A DNA stretch of 64,000 nucleotides, from contig OY829539.1 in assembly GCA_963691705.1 (NCBI GenBank), forward strand, positions 40,805,656-40,869,655. Reading direction: 5' to 3'. The notes beneath the pieces were generated by a model. The model was not told the origin of the DNA. It worked only from the letters and a program-made list of their open reading frames with translations, and searched no databases. The stretch is from Viola odorata. Taxonomy: Eukaryota > Streptophyta > Magnoliopsida > Malpighiales > Violaceae. Below, piece after piece: positions 12,658 through 23,550 of this stretch; position 1 is the stretch's first letter, and every line of letters starts with the position of its first letter. A program made the translations under genes and the position numbers.

Positions 12658-13315
12658 TGATAAGGCTCCAGTCGCCTAGAGACTTAGCAATGAAATTGTG
12701 ATCTAGTTTAAAGCTTGGATTTCGAATGCGGAAATCATAACTCACGAAAGCGAGTGAATCTCCAAGGTTCGGTGGCCTTGGCACTACACACAGAATTCTT
12801 GAGGTTCTTGAAACAAACCTTTGAATCTCCAAGGTTAGGTGGCCTTGGCACTCCAAAGAACGGATGTATCAATGGATAGCAACTTCGGGCTTTACTTGTG
12901 GCTACTCTCACTTTGCTAAACTAGGAATAGAACAAGGTTCCATAGGAACGGTTTATGAGGACGCACCTCTCAAAGACAAAGTCTCATTCTTTTTCCAAAA
13001 ATAATCAACGTCTTTTATTCATACGGCTTGGCCTTTAAATAGGCTAGGAAAATACAAACTTAGAAATAAATAATTCCTAAATAGATAATTCCTAAACAAG
13101 TAATTCCTAAATAAATAAAACTCCTAAACAATAAACTCCTAAATAAGCCGAAGCTCTACATAGTAATTAAAAGCATACAAAATAGGAAATATTGATCCAT
13201 GCTCTTCCTTTTCCAAGACCTAGCCGTCGCCAAACCTAGCCGTCTTGGGCTTCTCGGTGCGCCTATGCGTGCGCGCTGCTTGGCCCACGCGGTTTGCGAT
13301 ACGAGGATCGTATCA
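12658..13315 (-). repeat. 3' LTR of the miniature element
   Basis: 658 bp, starting TGATAAGGCTCC and ending GATCGTATCA on the plus strand. It matches 13882-14524 with only scattered differences and one short gap, where an extra CTAAACAAGTAATTC-like unit is present in this copy. Confidence 0.92.
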
Positions 13316-13881
13316 TCCCCTCCTTGTTGGAAAGAATTCGCCCTCGAATTCTGTTGTGCACTAGTGGGGATAACTCGCAACTTCTCCTCCCGAATCTCTT
13401 TTAGCCATGTCAATCACCTAATCAAACTTAAACACTAGAAAGTGCAAATCTGTTTTCGGTCAACACAGTTTAGTAAATTAAGCACAACTTTTGACTCCGA
13501 TGTCCGAATCACCTGATTCTTCTTTATTCAGACTCCTGACAGATAGGGCTTTCCAAAGAACTAAGACTCACAGAAATCGGACTCCAATAGGTATATATTG
13601 AAATACAATTTCGACACTGACACTTTGGTGGACTGTTTTTGGTGACTCTTTTGTATGACTCTTTTGACACTTTGGGGACTGATTTTGTGACTCTTTTTTT
13701 GACACTTTGGGGACTGATTTTGTGACACTTTTTGTAAATAAACAAATCAAACAGAAAAGACCCCAACTGATGCGATCCAAGTAGTTTAGGATGCGCAACA
13801 ACAAAATCTCTACCTAACGACGAAAGTAAAGGATAGTTAGGATAGTTACCAAACTTGAACGCCTTGAGCTCCGCTACCAAC
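13316..13881 (-). other. Interior of the miniature element, with an internal short repeat
   Basis: No credible protein. Around 13612-13735 a GACACTTTGGGGACTG and TTTTGTGACTC unit occurs about three times. The polypurine tract lies at the left end (13316-13330) and the primer-binding site at the right end (about 13868-13880). Confidence 0.75.
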
Positions 13882-14524
13882 TAATAAGGCTCCAGTCGCC
13901 TAGAGACTTAGGAATGAAATTGTGATCTAGTTCAAAGCTTGGATTTCGAATGCGGAAATCATAACTCACGAAAGCGAGTGATTCTCCAAGGTTTGGTGGC
14001 CTTGACACTCCATACAGAATTCTTGAGGTTGTTGAAACAAACCTTTGAATCTCCAAGGTTAGGTGGCCTTGGCACTCCAAAGAACGGATGTATCAATGGA
14101 TAGCAACTTCGGGCTTTACTTGTGGCTACTCTCAGCTTGCTAAACTAGGAATAGAACAAGGTTCCATAGGAACGGTTTATGAGGACACACCTCTCAAAGA
14201 CAAAGTCTCATTCTTTTTCCAAAAATAATCAACATCTTTTATTCATACGGCTTGGCCTTTAAATAGGCTAGGAAAATACAAACTTAGAAATAAATAATTC
14301 CTAAATAGATAATTCCTAAATAAATAAAACTCCTAAACAATAAATTCCTAAATAAGCCGAAGCTCTACATAGTAATTAAAAGCATACAAAATAGGAAATA
14401 TTGATCCATGCTCTTCCTTTTCCAAGACCTAGTCGTCGCCAAACCTAGCCGTCTTGGGCTTCTCGGTGCGCCTATGCGTACGTGCTGCTTGGCCCACGCG
14501 GTTTGCGATACGAGGATCGTATCA
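13882..14524 (-). repeat. 5' LTR of the miniature element
   Basis: 643 bp, the second LTR copy. Its inner terminus is TAATAAGG where the other copy has TGATAAGG, a G-to-A change that breaks the terminal TG/CA pair. Confidence 0.92.
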
Positions 14525-15087
14525 CTAGATAGGTCACCAGTTTTTGACGACATTGAGTCTGGTGAAGCTCCAACGGTGGACTACACTGTGAATGGCCGGC
14601 AGTACAATCTTGCCGACAGAATCTACCCTAAATGGCCTGTCTTCGTCCAGTCGATTCAATTGCCCCAAGGAAATAAAGCGCAATTGTTTGCCAAACAACA
14701 AGAATCATGTAGGAAGGATGTGGAACGTGCATTCAGGGTACTCCAAGCACGCTTTTCCATTATTCGCCAACCAGCCAGGATATCGATGTCTTAGGTAAAA
14801 TAATGAGGGCGTGCATTATTTTACATAACATGATTGTGGAGGATGAACGAGATACATATTCACGAAATTGGGAAACTATCGACTTCGATCAGTCGGATAG
14901 TCCCGGGTCTAGCTCCTTGTTCAATGTGCAAACGCAAGTGCTGCCTCAATATGAAGTGCATGTCCAAGGCCGATCCGAATCATATATTCATACTAGAGCC
15001 GAGTTACGTGATAGAGCACAATATATTCAGTTGAAAAAGGATCTCGTCGAGCACATCTGGAATAAATTTGGAACAACCCTCGATTAG

Positions 15088-16135
15088 ATTTAAAAAAATT
15101 ATTTCTCAAGTTTACGGGTTTATTTTGTGTGTATTTTCTTATTCGTTTGCAATAATCTATATATGTTTAATTTACTGAGTGATAAATAATATCGTATGTT
15201 ACTTTTAAAAAATATTATACTGTATTATTTATTCTATTAAAAAAATATAGATTTTTTGAAATAAAAAAATATGATATTTAATTAATTTATATTAAAAATA
15301 TATTATTTATTATTTATTATATTATAAAAAATAATTATTATAGTAATTATAAATGTAATAAGAAAAAGAAATGAAAAATATGGTGGGGTATATGATTAAA
15401 TGACGTGGAAGGAAGAGAAAGTGAATAACACCATGAAAAATACCCTGCTGTGAGAAGTGGGTGTTATTTGATAATTTGGTTGGGTATTAATGGCATTGTT
15501 CTATTTCTCTGCTCCTCATCTTTGACACGTGGCGGATCATAATTGGTCTCCTCCTCTTTCTTTCTCTGCTCTTACCCTTGCAGTTGCAACCTCCCTCTCT
15601 AATTTTTAGCCAATTCCAGCGCCGCCAATCATATAAAACAAATCTCCACCACCAATTAATCATCTCAAATAGAGCAATAGGACACAGTGGCTATGTATGG
15701 GGCGGTGGAGCCGGCGTTGTAGGGGACAGTGGTGATGAGGATGTGGATGGATAGGGATGGGTGGTGGGTCAAGATTAGTTTTGCCCAACTCCTTTTGGAT
15801 ATTAGGTGGCCAATCGGCGTTGATGGCAACAAAACTACAACGTCGTTCATGTCTGAAATTGGACTTCCGCGGTGATGGAAGAAAAGGATGAAAGGGTGTG
15901 ATGAGATGATTGCTCAAACAAAAGAAGTAAAGAAATAAAAAGAAGGTAGTTGATAAATTTAAGAATTACCAATAATTACAGAGGTGCTGGGCGGAGATTT
16001 GGTGGAAAATGGCGGATGATTTTTCTTTCTTTTTATGGATTTTTTTTGCCACGTGTGCATTTTTGCCCTAAAGAAATAAAAACAAATGATGTTTGTAAAA
16101 ATTGGGTAGAAAGTTAGCGCAAGGAGCCATTTGAG
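15088..16135. other. Gene-free region, probable right end of the Harbinger element
   Basis: Very AT-rich to about 15360. CCCTGCTGTGAGAAGTGG at about 15445 may be the decayed right terminus of the Harbinger element. The rest contains a pyrimidine-rich stretch and purine/GT-rich runs but no recognisable gene. Confidence 0.4.
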
Positions 16136-16696
16136 CAGTGTTTTTGGAACCGGACCGGACCGGCCGGTTCGGTCCGGTTCAACCAGATTTTTTAGGTTTC
16201 CGGTCTGATTCGACCTATCGGACCGAAATGCACGTGACCCGGGTTGGACCGGACGAACCGGCCGGTTTTTTGACAACCGGTGAACCGGCCGGTTCGATAG
16301 CAACCCGGCTGGTTCAATGCAAAACGACGCCGTTTTGAACCCAAAATCCAAAACGGCGTCGTTTTGATTTTTTAATATTTTTATTTTTATTTTTTTAAAA
16401 AAAATGGAAAAAATTATTTGGCCAAAACGACGCCGTTTTGGTTTTGGTTTTTTTTTTTTTTTTTTTTGAGAATTTGATGGGCCGGCCCATTACAGGCATG
16501 GGTCAGCCCATCAGAACTAAAAAACCAGCCGGTTCAATCCGGTTTAATCCGGTTAAATTATCTAAGATTGAACGGTTCGATATGCGTCCGGTTTAAAACG
16601 GTCCAATGGTTCAATCCGGTTTTTTCCGGTTGAACCCGGTCGAACCATGAAATTTTCATTTCCGGTTCGCTGTCCGGTCCGGTTCCAAAAACACTG
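16136..16696. mobile_element. hAT-type MITE, younger copy
   Basis: 561 bp with near-perfect inverted ends: CAGTGTTTTTGGAACCGGAC on the left and its complement on the right. Exact 8-bp target duplications CATTTGAG lie at 16128-16135 and 16697-16704. The interior repeats the palindrome AAAACGACGCCGTTTTG three times (about 16321, 16351 and 16424). Non-coding; needs a hAT transposase in trans. Same family as 10720-11115 but with better ends, so probably younger. Confidence 0.95.
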
Positions 16697-16954
16697 CATT
16701 TGAGCCAAGGGCGGAAATTTGGGGCAAACGTGGTTAATGGAAATTTGTTAGGTGTTATTTTATTATTGGGTGAAAGTTGGGGCAAAGTTGATATTGACTA
16801 GAGAAGTTGGGTGTCAAATTAATTTTTGCTATTTTATTATTAAACGAAAAGTTTAGAATTTTAGGAAACTACATTGTAATATTGTATGATTTGATATGAA
16901 TAATTTAATCTAACCAATTGACAGTTCAAACGCAAGTAGGCAGTAGCAGTAGGG

Positions 16955-17140
16955 TTGAGCATTTAGAGTTCCGATCAAATTCAAATAATTTTGGTCAAAT
17001 TTTTCAGATGAGCCAATTTATTACTTTTTTTTTTGAATTATATATGGTTGAGCATTTAGAGTTCGGATGAAATTCAAATAATTTCGGTCGAATTTTTCAG
17101 ATGGGCCAATCTATTACATTTTTTTTTGAATTATATATAT
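16955..17140. repeat. 93-bp tandem duplication
   Basis: TTGAGCATTTAGAGTT at 16955 and again at 17048 starts two near-identical units. Each ends in a T-run followed by GAATTATATAT. Confidence 0.85.
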
Positions 17141-19960
17141 ATTTTGACCCATTTCCTTTATCCTCTTTCCACTGCCTCCTCCACCCTCTGTACAGCACCA
17201 GCTCCTCCTTCGTCATCTTCCCAACATCCATCTCATCTCCGCCCCTCCCTGTCACCACCAATTCCTCCACCCCCTCTATATCACCACCACCACCTCCCCC
17301 TTCGTCTCTCTCCTATCTCCACCAACACCAGCTCCTTTTCCTTGCCTTATATGTAATACTACTGGGTACGTATTATCAAATAATATCTCTTAAAACACAT
17401 TATATAACATATCATTATGTATTTATTAACACTTTATATAATCACTATAATTTTTTTTCATCCAATTGGTTAGTTTAGGATATAAGACTAACAAATGGGC
17501 TAAATAGAAATATTTTTTATAAAGTATAAACTTTTTTATTTAGTTTACCATTCATTTATTCATTAAATATATAAAAAAATAGTGAATTAATATTACTTAA
17601 TTATTTAATGAATTATTATAAACATTTGACGTTTTTTGTTTGTTTCAGGAGTACCATTTGATACTTAATGGACAAAATAGACAACTTTGCAAAAATCAGT
17701 GTGGCCGCCCATGAACGAAAAATTTCTAACATTGAATAGTTGAGTGATTAAATAGTCTTTAGAGAAACCTCGGTGACTAAGTTATCCAAAAAGAAAAACC
17801 TCTATGGCTAGATTGTCTTTTGGCTTTATAGAGGGTAGATTACGTAAGTTATGCTTGGTTTGTTAGAATATTGTTACATATTCATTCTCAAAACTCTAAA
17901 TTTAATAATAAAGAAGGAAAAAAACACATGAGAAAGATATATAAGAGATATAAAAGGGAAACATACCCTTGTTTGATCATGATTCTTTAGATCGTCTCTT
18001 TCTTTAGCGTTTGCAGATCTTCAAGATTTTTTACTTTTTTCTCTATAGCAGATTTGAGAATGAAGGATTTGATGAAGGAAAAAGATGGGTTCGGGAAAGA
18101 GTTTGTAATTTTGAGAGTCTGATATACAATAGCCAACTTGTGGGATATTATGAATTCAACACAATTCTACTTGTACTTGATCTATAGAACAACTTGTAAG
18201 AGAATTTTGAAAATCAGACCCTGGAATTTGATTTATTTGTTGTGAATATGATTTTTCTAATTTGTGACTAGCAGTCACCTTAGTACAATTAGTAGCTCAA
18301 GATTTTAAAAGTCTTTGTTATAATATGGCAATCACGAGGATCAGTGATGATGGAGGACGCGGTGGTGGGTGGAGGAGAGAGAGTTGGTGGCGGTGGTGGG
18401 TTGAAGAGATAGAGATGGTTGTGGTGGAGACGATGAAAGGACGGGTTGTGATATTGAGAAAAAGATTTAGATAAAAACAAAATCAGAGAAAGAAAACCAC
18501 TTTTAAACAAGTTCTGATAATTTTTTTCTCTCTCTATTTACATGTTTTCATTTTTCTATTTTAAAAATATTTTCCCTACCTTTTAATTTTTTTTTAACAT
18601 TCACATTTAAATACGTGTAATCTGATTAGGAATTTCGGAAGGAAAAATAATGAAAAAATTAAAACCACGTAAGCAGCTTATGGAATGGAGCGCCACCAAG
18701 TGTTAACAGAACGTTTATTATAACAATTTTCTTCGAGTATATAGTTTTAAAATTAACAAAAAATCCATTATAATAATTTAAGATAAGTACAAGGATCAAA
18801 ATGTTAATACTCTCTTTCTCCTTTGTTGTCCAGGCTAAATTGAACTTTTGATGTAACATTATTTTGTCTCTTTATGGTGATTCAAGTGCATTATGGCATT
18901 GATGGAACTCAGTTCTTAGCAAAGTGCTCCATCTGTTATCAAAGTCAATAGCTACCATTCTTTGGTCACATTCATGTTTATAACTTTTGCCTCCTCGGGT
19001 ACCATAGTTTCAAGTTAGGGAGAATAATTAGACCCTCAATGGTAGATGGAGGGTGAGATTTGATTTGTGATCAAAGAGCGAAGCTTGATATATGTTTTTT
19101 TGCAGGCATAAAATAGTTGAACCCCTGTCTTTTTCAATTCTTTCAGATTCTGACCAGACTTGATATATGACTGACACTTTTGGCTTTGTGTCTGGATTGC
19201 TTTATTTGGGTTTGAGAAGTTCTCATCCTTTGGAATAGTATGACCTGTACTCTTTAGTCAAAGGATAGATTAGAGGTTCTTTATTGGAGCTAAGTGAATT
19301 TACATAAAAATGCCACTTTTGAAACTCAATATGCTTATTAGGAGAATAAATCGATCCGATTAGTCTTGATAGAGAACTCTTATGAACGAATATATTCCAA
19401 GAAGAATGCTGGTGTGACTTTCATCCCTTTCTAAGAATAGACATAATGTGATTTTCACGCCCATGTCCCATGTAATGTGTAGTTGACATATGATTATCGT
19501 TCATCGTTGAATGGAAGAAATACTTTCTTACAAATTGTGAAGGTGATGATGCTGATCAGTTATGACTACTTAGATGCTATTTGTGCACTACCGGCTCGCT
19601 ATTTCATTTTGAACTGACAAATGATCTTATACATTTACTTGCTTGCACTAGAAGTAGAACAACAATGAGAGTATCATTATTTTAAATTATGTTAAGAAAA
19701 ATTTAGATAAGAATAAAATTTATTTATTGAACATTTTTTTAATTCACAATCATCAACCAAATATAAGAATAAATTTTTCCGAGGAATAATTCAGACAGGA
19801 TATAGGTAGTTGTGATGGTGCAATTAATAGGTAGTTGTGATGCCAATTAATTTGGCCGGTGGATGGTTGTGATGCCAATTAATTTGGTTGGTGGGTGGTT
19901 GGTATATATATCTAACTATACATGTGTTGGTGTTGACTTTAACACTCCTCCTCAACACCA
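17141..19960. other. Gene-free AT-rich region
   Basis: I see no coding frame with family resemblance. It holds a C/T-rich low-complexity block (17200-17340), a G-rich block of roughly complementary character (18330-18440), and a short imperfect repeat of TAGTTGTGATG and CCAATTAATTTGG units at 19805-19900. Confidence 0.45.
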
Positions 19961-19969
19961 ACTTTCACT

Positions 19970-20640
19970 TTTTCCACCGTACTAGGCAACTCCAACTCAT
20001 GCTTAGTTGTGTGCTGTAAGATTTGGTTTGCTTCTTCTTCAAATAGATTTGTAGTTGTTGTGAGAAAGCATACGCAAGTGTCCTCTCACGACGACTTGTT
20101 GCATCTTGCCTATTCCTATAACCTTTATCTTCGATATATTGCTACTCATTATGCTATCATCCCAATCTTTCTTTAACTTCATAATCCTAGCTCTGGCTTT
20201 CTTTTGCATGTGATGATGGATGGCTACACTTTCTTTTCTGATAGAGAGGACTCCTGCAAAATTTCCGGTTTGTACCTCACTTGATGTGTCTATGGAGTCT
20301 CTAGTTGGGCCTTTAGTTTCTAGGATATGGTCGGAAGCTATACTCTTCGTTCGAGGATCCTGCTTAGGCTTACTATCCTTCAGTAGGACTTATTTGCTTC
20401 TGCATATAGCCGAAAATTTTCTAAAAGCTGATTGGATGACGATTGCTTGTCGGTGAAACAATGAGGAGGTTAAATTATGCTTCACCTTTTCGATGCTTTC
20501 ATTGCTATCTTCACTTTGGACATCTATGTCTGCAGAATCGTGTAAGATAGGCTGGGTTACCGTCGCCTCCGAGCTCCTAACTGAAGCTCAATCCTCCTCC
20601 ATAAGAACTGAATCAAACTCATCGCCGTAGAGATGAAATT
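19970..20640 (-). pseudogene. IQD (IQ67-domain) protein pseudogene fragment
   Basis: IQD proteins are plant calmodulin-binding scaffolds tied to microtubules and membranes. Reading the minus strand, RQAIVIQSAFRKF (about 20450-20412) is an IQ motif. Farther on, KKARARIMKLKKDWDDSIM (about 20205-20145) and, after a one-base frameshift, RRERTLAYAFSQQLQ and MSWSCLVRW match the conserved C-terminal segment of the family. Most of the 67-residue IQ domain after the first motif is missing, there are in-frame stops, and no obvious introns remain. On the upstream side the frame runs straight out of a copia protease fragment. It is therefore a broken gene copy, possibly captured by a retrotransposon. Confidence 0.72.
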
Positions 20641-20649
20641 GGACAGTGC

Positions 20650-20806
20650 TCCACCTTTTCTTATCTCTTGTCATGTGATTTGAGCAACCCAAATCAACAA
20701 TCCAATCTTTCTTGCAATTGATTCAATTGGATGTTATTGTTGTAAAAGCACTTTCCTCCTCTTCTGCAATAAAGTCTGCCTCTATATCTGATCGCACATT
20801 TTTATT
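20650..20806 (-). pseudogene. Ty1/copia gag-protease fragment
   Basis: The minus strand reads EADFIAEEEES, a stop, then NCKKDWIVDLGCSNHMTRDK. This is the junction between the copia gag tail and aspartic protease. Copia elements normally have D-S-G in the active site; here it is D-L-G, so the enzyme is dead. It lies in the same frame as the IQD fragment and is cut on the right by an Athila-type LTR. Confidence 0.75.
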
Positions 20807-22140
20807 GTAGGTTTTTCTCCCTTATTTCGACCCTTTCAAGGGCATGATAGTTTTGATTTGCCCCTTTCTCCCATCTTTTTGCAGATCAGTGGCTAAAGGA
20901 AGAAAAGAGTGAAAGCGAGCGATTTTGGAAGGATTTCTGGAACTTTGGAGCATCGAGGTCTAGAAGAGCGGAAGGTCTTCGTGCCCTCGACGCTAACCAG
21001 ACCAGTGAGCAGTCTTGTGCCCTTGACATATCCGCATCAGATCAAAGATCAAAAGCCAAAGAAAGGAATATCTGAAGATTCGCACGAAATTCCAAGCGTT
21101 TCTAGAAGATGTCAAGCGCTGCCAAAAGATCCCAGAATATTCCCTGCCATGGGCGCGTCCTTCCTATGTGTTGTCACCCTCTCATGCGCTGACGCTCTCT
21201 CTCCTTAGCTGTATTTTGTCCCTTAGCTAGTTTTTAGGCTATTTAAGCTAAACTTTAGGGTTTTTGTAAGAGGCGGATCCAAGGACACTCTCTCTCTTTA
21301 CCTAAATTTTAGGGATTCTCTCTTCCTCTTTTTGGGCACCGCCGTCAGCTTGTAAAAGGGAAAGCATTGATTTCCTCAATCGGTTTATTGTAATACACTT
21401 CTCTTTTATTTTCTTTTAATATTGTTTATGTTATTCTCTTCTTCTACTTGCTGTTTATATTTTATTATAAGTAGCTAAGTTCCATCTTCTTAGTAAAGGG
21501 TGTTTCAAGGGTTGTAAGGTTCGGTTAAGAGGCCTAAAGCATGCTTAATACATTCTCTTGTCATATTCAGTTGTTTATCATTTTATTTCCATGCTCATTT
21601 TGGAAATGTTGAGGGCTTGATCAACTGTTAATATTTCTGTGTGAGTACTGTCATTCTCTTAGTTATAACTAACGTGAAGCCTTGGGTTAAAGTAGACACC
21701 TAGTGGGGACATCGCGAGAGGTCTTTCGTCTAGGGGTAAATGGTCATTTAGGGTATGTGATGCGAGCTTGACACACTGAGATGTCACGCCCTAGATCTAT
21801 CTTGCCTCCACTTCATGGGCGTTTTGAGTAGTGCCTCCCCCCATTCGTACCTGGGGGGACGACAAAACGTCGAGGCTACCTCATATGTGAAAACCGGGGG
21901 GGGGGGGGGGGGGGGTAGCTTTTACCTACGAAGGTAAGTAGGGGGTGTTAAGTGGAAACTAGGCCCCTATAGCAGGTCTATGCATGAGTTTGGAATATTT
22001 TTGTGTCAATGATTAACTGACCTGAAATGCAACCCGAGAACACCTTTTGCTAAGATCTCTTCCCATCAGATTAATATCTCTTTTACTGCTTTTCTTGTTT
22101 TCTTGCCCTCGAACTGCTTTTGATTATCTTGCCCTTGACA
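20806..22140 (+). repeat. Inverted copy of the Athila A LTR (plus orientation)
   Basis: Read in reverse complement, the Athila A 3' LTR (22236-23530) aligns block by block with this segment. Examples are TTATAACTAAC with GAAGCCTTGG (21661 against 22600-22625), CATATGTGAAAAC (21880 against 22398-22410), CTAAGTTC near 21475 against 22800-22815, and TTAGGGTTTTT (21256 against 23045). It contains a G-run of about 20 bases at 21896-21915. The terminal U5 end looks truncated or fused to the pol fragment. It is a separate LTR copy facing the 3' LTR. Confidence 0.8.
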
Positions 22141-22235
22141 GGAGTCTGACACCAACTCTTCTAGATGTCGTGGCCTCGACACTTTCCACACACCCTGAGC
22201 TGTATTTTGTCGTCGCTGCCCTAGAAGAGTGCGTT
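22125..22235 (+). pseudogene. Fragment of Athila-family pol between two inverted LTRs
   Basis: The plus strand encodes LALDRSLTPTLL, then STLSTHPEL and VVAALEE. The Athila A gag-pol has the same passage on its minus strand at about 61160-61000 (LALDRSLTPKNLYD, PPELHSVVAALEE). About 110 bp survive between the left inverted LTR and the Athila A 3' LTR. CTTGCCCTTGACA at the left junction resembles sequence in both LTR and pol, a possible microhomology joint. Confidence 0.82.
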
Positions 22236-23530
22236 GTTCTATGGAGAAATATTAGCAAGGGGATTTTCTTGGGTTGCGTCGAGACCTAGTCAGTCATTGA
22301 CGCACAGATAGTCTATTCTCGTGCTATAGACGTGCTATAGGTTCCAAGTACTTTTAGGCCCCCTACTTTCTTTCTTAAGAGGAGCTACCCCCCGTTTTCA
22401 CATATGAAGTAACCTTGACGCTCCACCGTCCTCCCAAGCTCGGGGAGGGGAGACAATACTCGAAGCGCCAATGAAGATAAAGAGAGACACGTCTAGGGCT
22501 GGATGCCTCTTAGTTTGTCAGGCTCGCGACACTGCCCTAATCGCTTACTTGCCCTAGACAGAATAGACCAAGCTAATGACAATCCATCTAGTGTCTACTC
22601 TATTCCAAGGCTTCGTGTTAGTTATAACCAAAGAAATGACAAAGATCTAAGATAGTAAACGAGCAGGTGATCAAGCTCCTAATAAAACCATCTAGATCTA
22701 ACAATAAAAATGATAAGCAAACAAATACAACATCAAGAATATATTAAGCACAATTCGGCCTCATGACTACCATTTTGCAACCCTTAAAACACCGTTGCTA
22801 AGTGGAAGAACTTAGCCACTCATACTAATAAATAAAAACACAAATTTCATATAAAACATAAAAGGAAAGGAAGAAATAAAAGAAGATAAAACTCAATTAA
22901 TACTGGCCGTAGCTAATACTCCTATTTGAAGAGTAATGCCGGCGGCGGTTACAAAAGGGAGTGACAAATTCCGATGAGAATGGAGAAAGGTAGGTGAGTG
23001 GCTGCCCCCAAAAGGATTCTATGTTGTAATATGAGATGATGTCCTAAAAACCCTAAAACTAATATTTATATACCCTCCAAGCTCACAAAAGGAAAAAAGA
23101 CAGCTAAGAGAGGGTACAAGGGGAGCGTGCGCCCTAAGGGAATATTCCTAGGGTAGCCAAAAAGGGATCTGGAAGGAATCCCGCACGAATCTTGCTGCGT
23201 ACGTCCTTGAGGAAATATCTGCACGTGCGGCAACGAGTCTCGGGCAAAATGCGGCTCCAGATGGCTCAAGCGCTAGTCCAGGGCTAGACGACACGACTCA
23301 CATCTAGGGCTCGACGATGGGAAAAAGTTACGCCTTGACGCTAGACTGGATGCTTCGCGATCCATGGTAGAATTCCACTAAAAAGGGTCCATTTCAGCAT
23401 ATTTTCCTCTTCGGGCCTAGATCTTCAAAAAAGCTGAATTCAAAGGGAAATTAGCAGCATCTTGCCCTAGATAAGGCCATAAATAAGGGGAAAAATATGC
23501 ATAAAATACGCACTAATAAATATCCCCACA
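22236..23530 (-). repeat. 3' LTR of Athila A (truncated at its U5 end)
   Basis: The right edge (TATCCCCACA, ending 23530) abuts a polypurine tract on the minus strand. The left edge at 22236 falls about 270 bp short of the LTR end seen at 63180, so the U5 end is missing. It shares about 90 bp of readily visible sequence with the 5' LTR and most of its length with the inverted copy at 20806-22140. Confidence 0.8.
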
Positions 23531-23550
23531 CTGCCCGATGCTTACCCTTG
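23531..23550 (-). promoter_or_regulatory. Putative polypurine tract of Athila A
   Basis: The minus strand reads AAGGGTAAGCATCGGGCAG directly before the LTR start TGTGGGGATA. It is equivalent in position and sequence to the Athila B tract at 3399-3420. Confidence 0.6.

Larger units (their letters stand above)
12658..14524 (-). mobile_element. Non-coding miniature LTR retrotransposon (TRIM/SMART-like), minus orientation
   Basis: A complete 1867-bp element inside the Harbinger transposase, with 5-bp target duplication CTAGA (12653-12657 and 14525-14529). Two near-identical LTRs of about 650 bp bound a 566-bp interior with no coding capacity. Orientation comes from the interior ends. On the minus strand, TTGGTAGCGGAGC follows the right LTR and resembles the tRNA-Met primer site TGGTATCAGAGC at 10 of 12 positions. 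AACAAGGAGGGGA directly precedes the left LTR as a polypurine tract. LTR ends are TGATAC and, in the left copy, TTATCA. It must depend on enzymes of another element. Confidence 0.9.
12289..15087 (+). pseudogene. PIF/Harbinger DDE transposase (HARBI1/ALP1-like), split by an LTR element
   Basis: This is the remnant of a plant Harbinger transposase, the nuclease that moves PIF/Harbinger DNA elements. The first part (12289-12657) contains GDACDEYVKIGETTAL, a stop, FQDEYLRWPN, then SIDCMHWQWKNCP (first catalytic Asp) and NDINVLD (second Asp). The frame is cut by the insertion at 12658-14524. It resumes as LDRSPVFDDIESG (14525 on), with IYPKWPVFVQSI and RKDVERAFRVLQARFSII (catalytic Glu). A one-base shift near 14790 leads into MRACIILHNMIVEDERD and a stop at 15085-15087. 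All three catalytic residues survive, but the N-terminus is missing and the GYY segment before ADRIYP is deleted. Dead copy. Confidence 0.88.

Noticed and set aside
13524..13880. 118-residue minus-strand ORF in the miniature LTR element
   Set aside because: Low-complexity Lys/Ser/Pro product of a short DNA repeat; no gag or pol resemblance.
17101..17478. 125-residue Pro/Ser-rich ORF
   Set aside because: It arises from a C/T-rich low-complexity stretch and has no domain or gene context.
20220..20456. 78-residue plus-strand ORF
   Set aside because: Antisense shadow of the IQD pseudogene.
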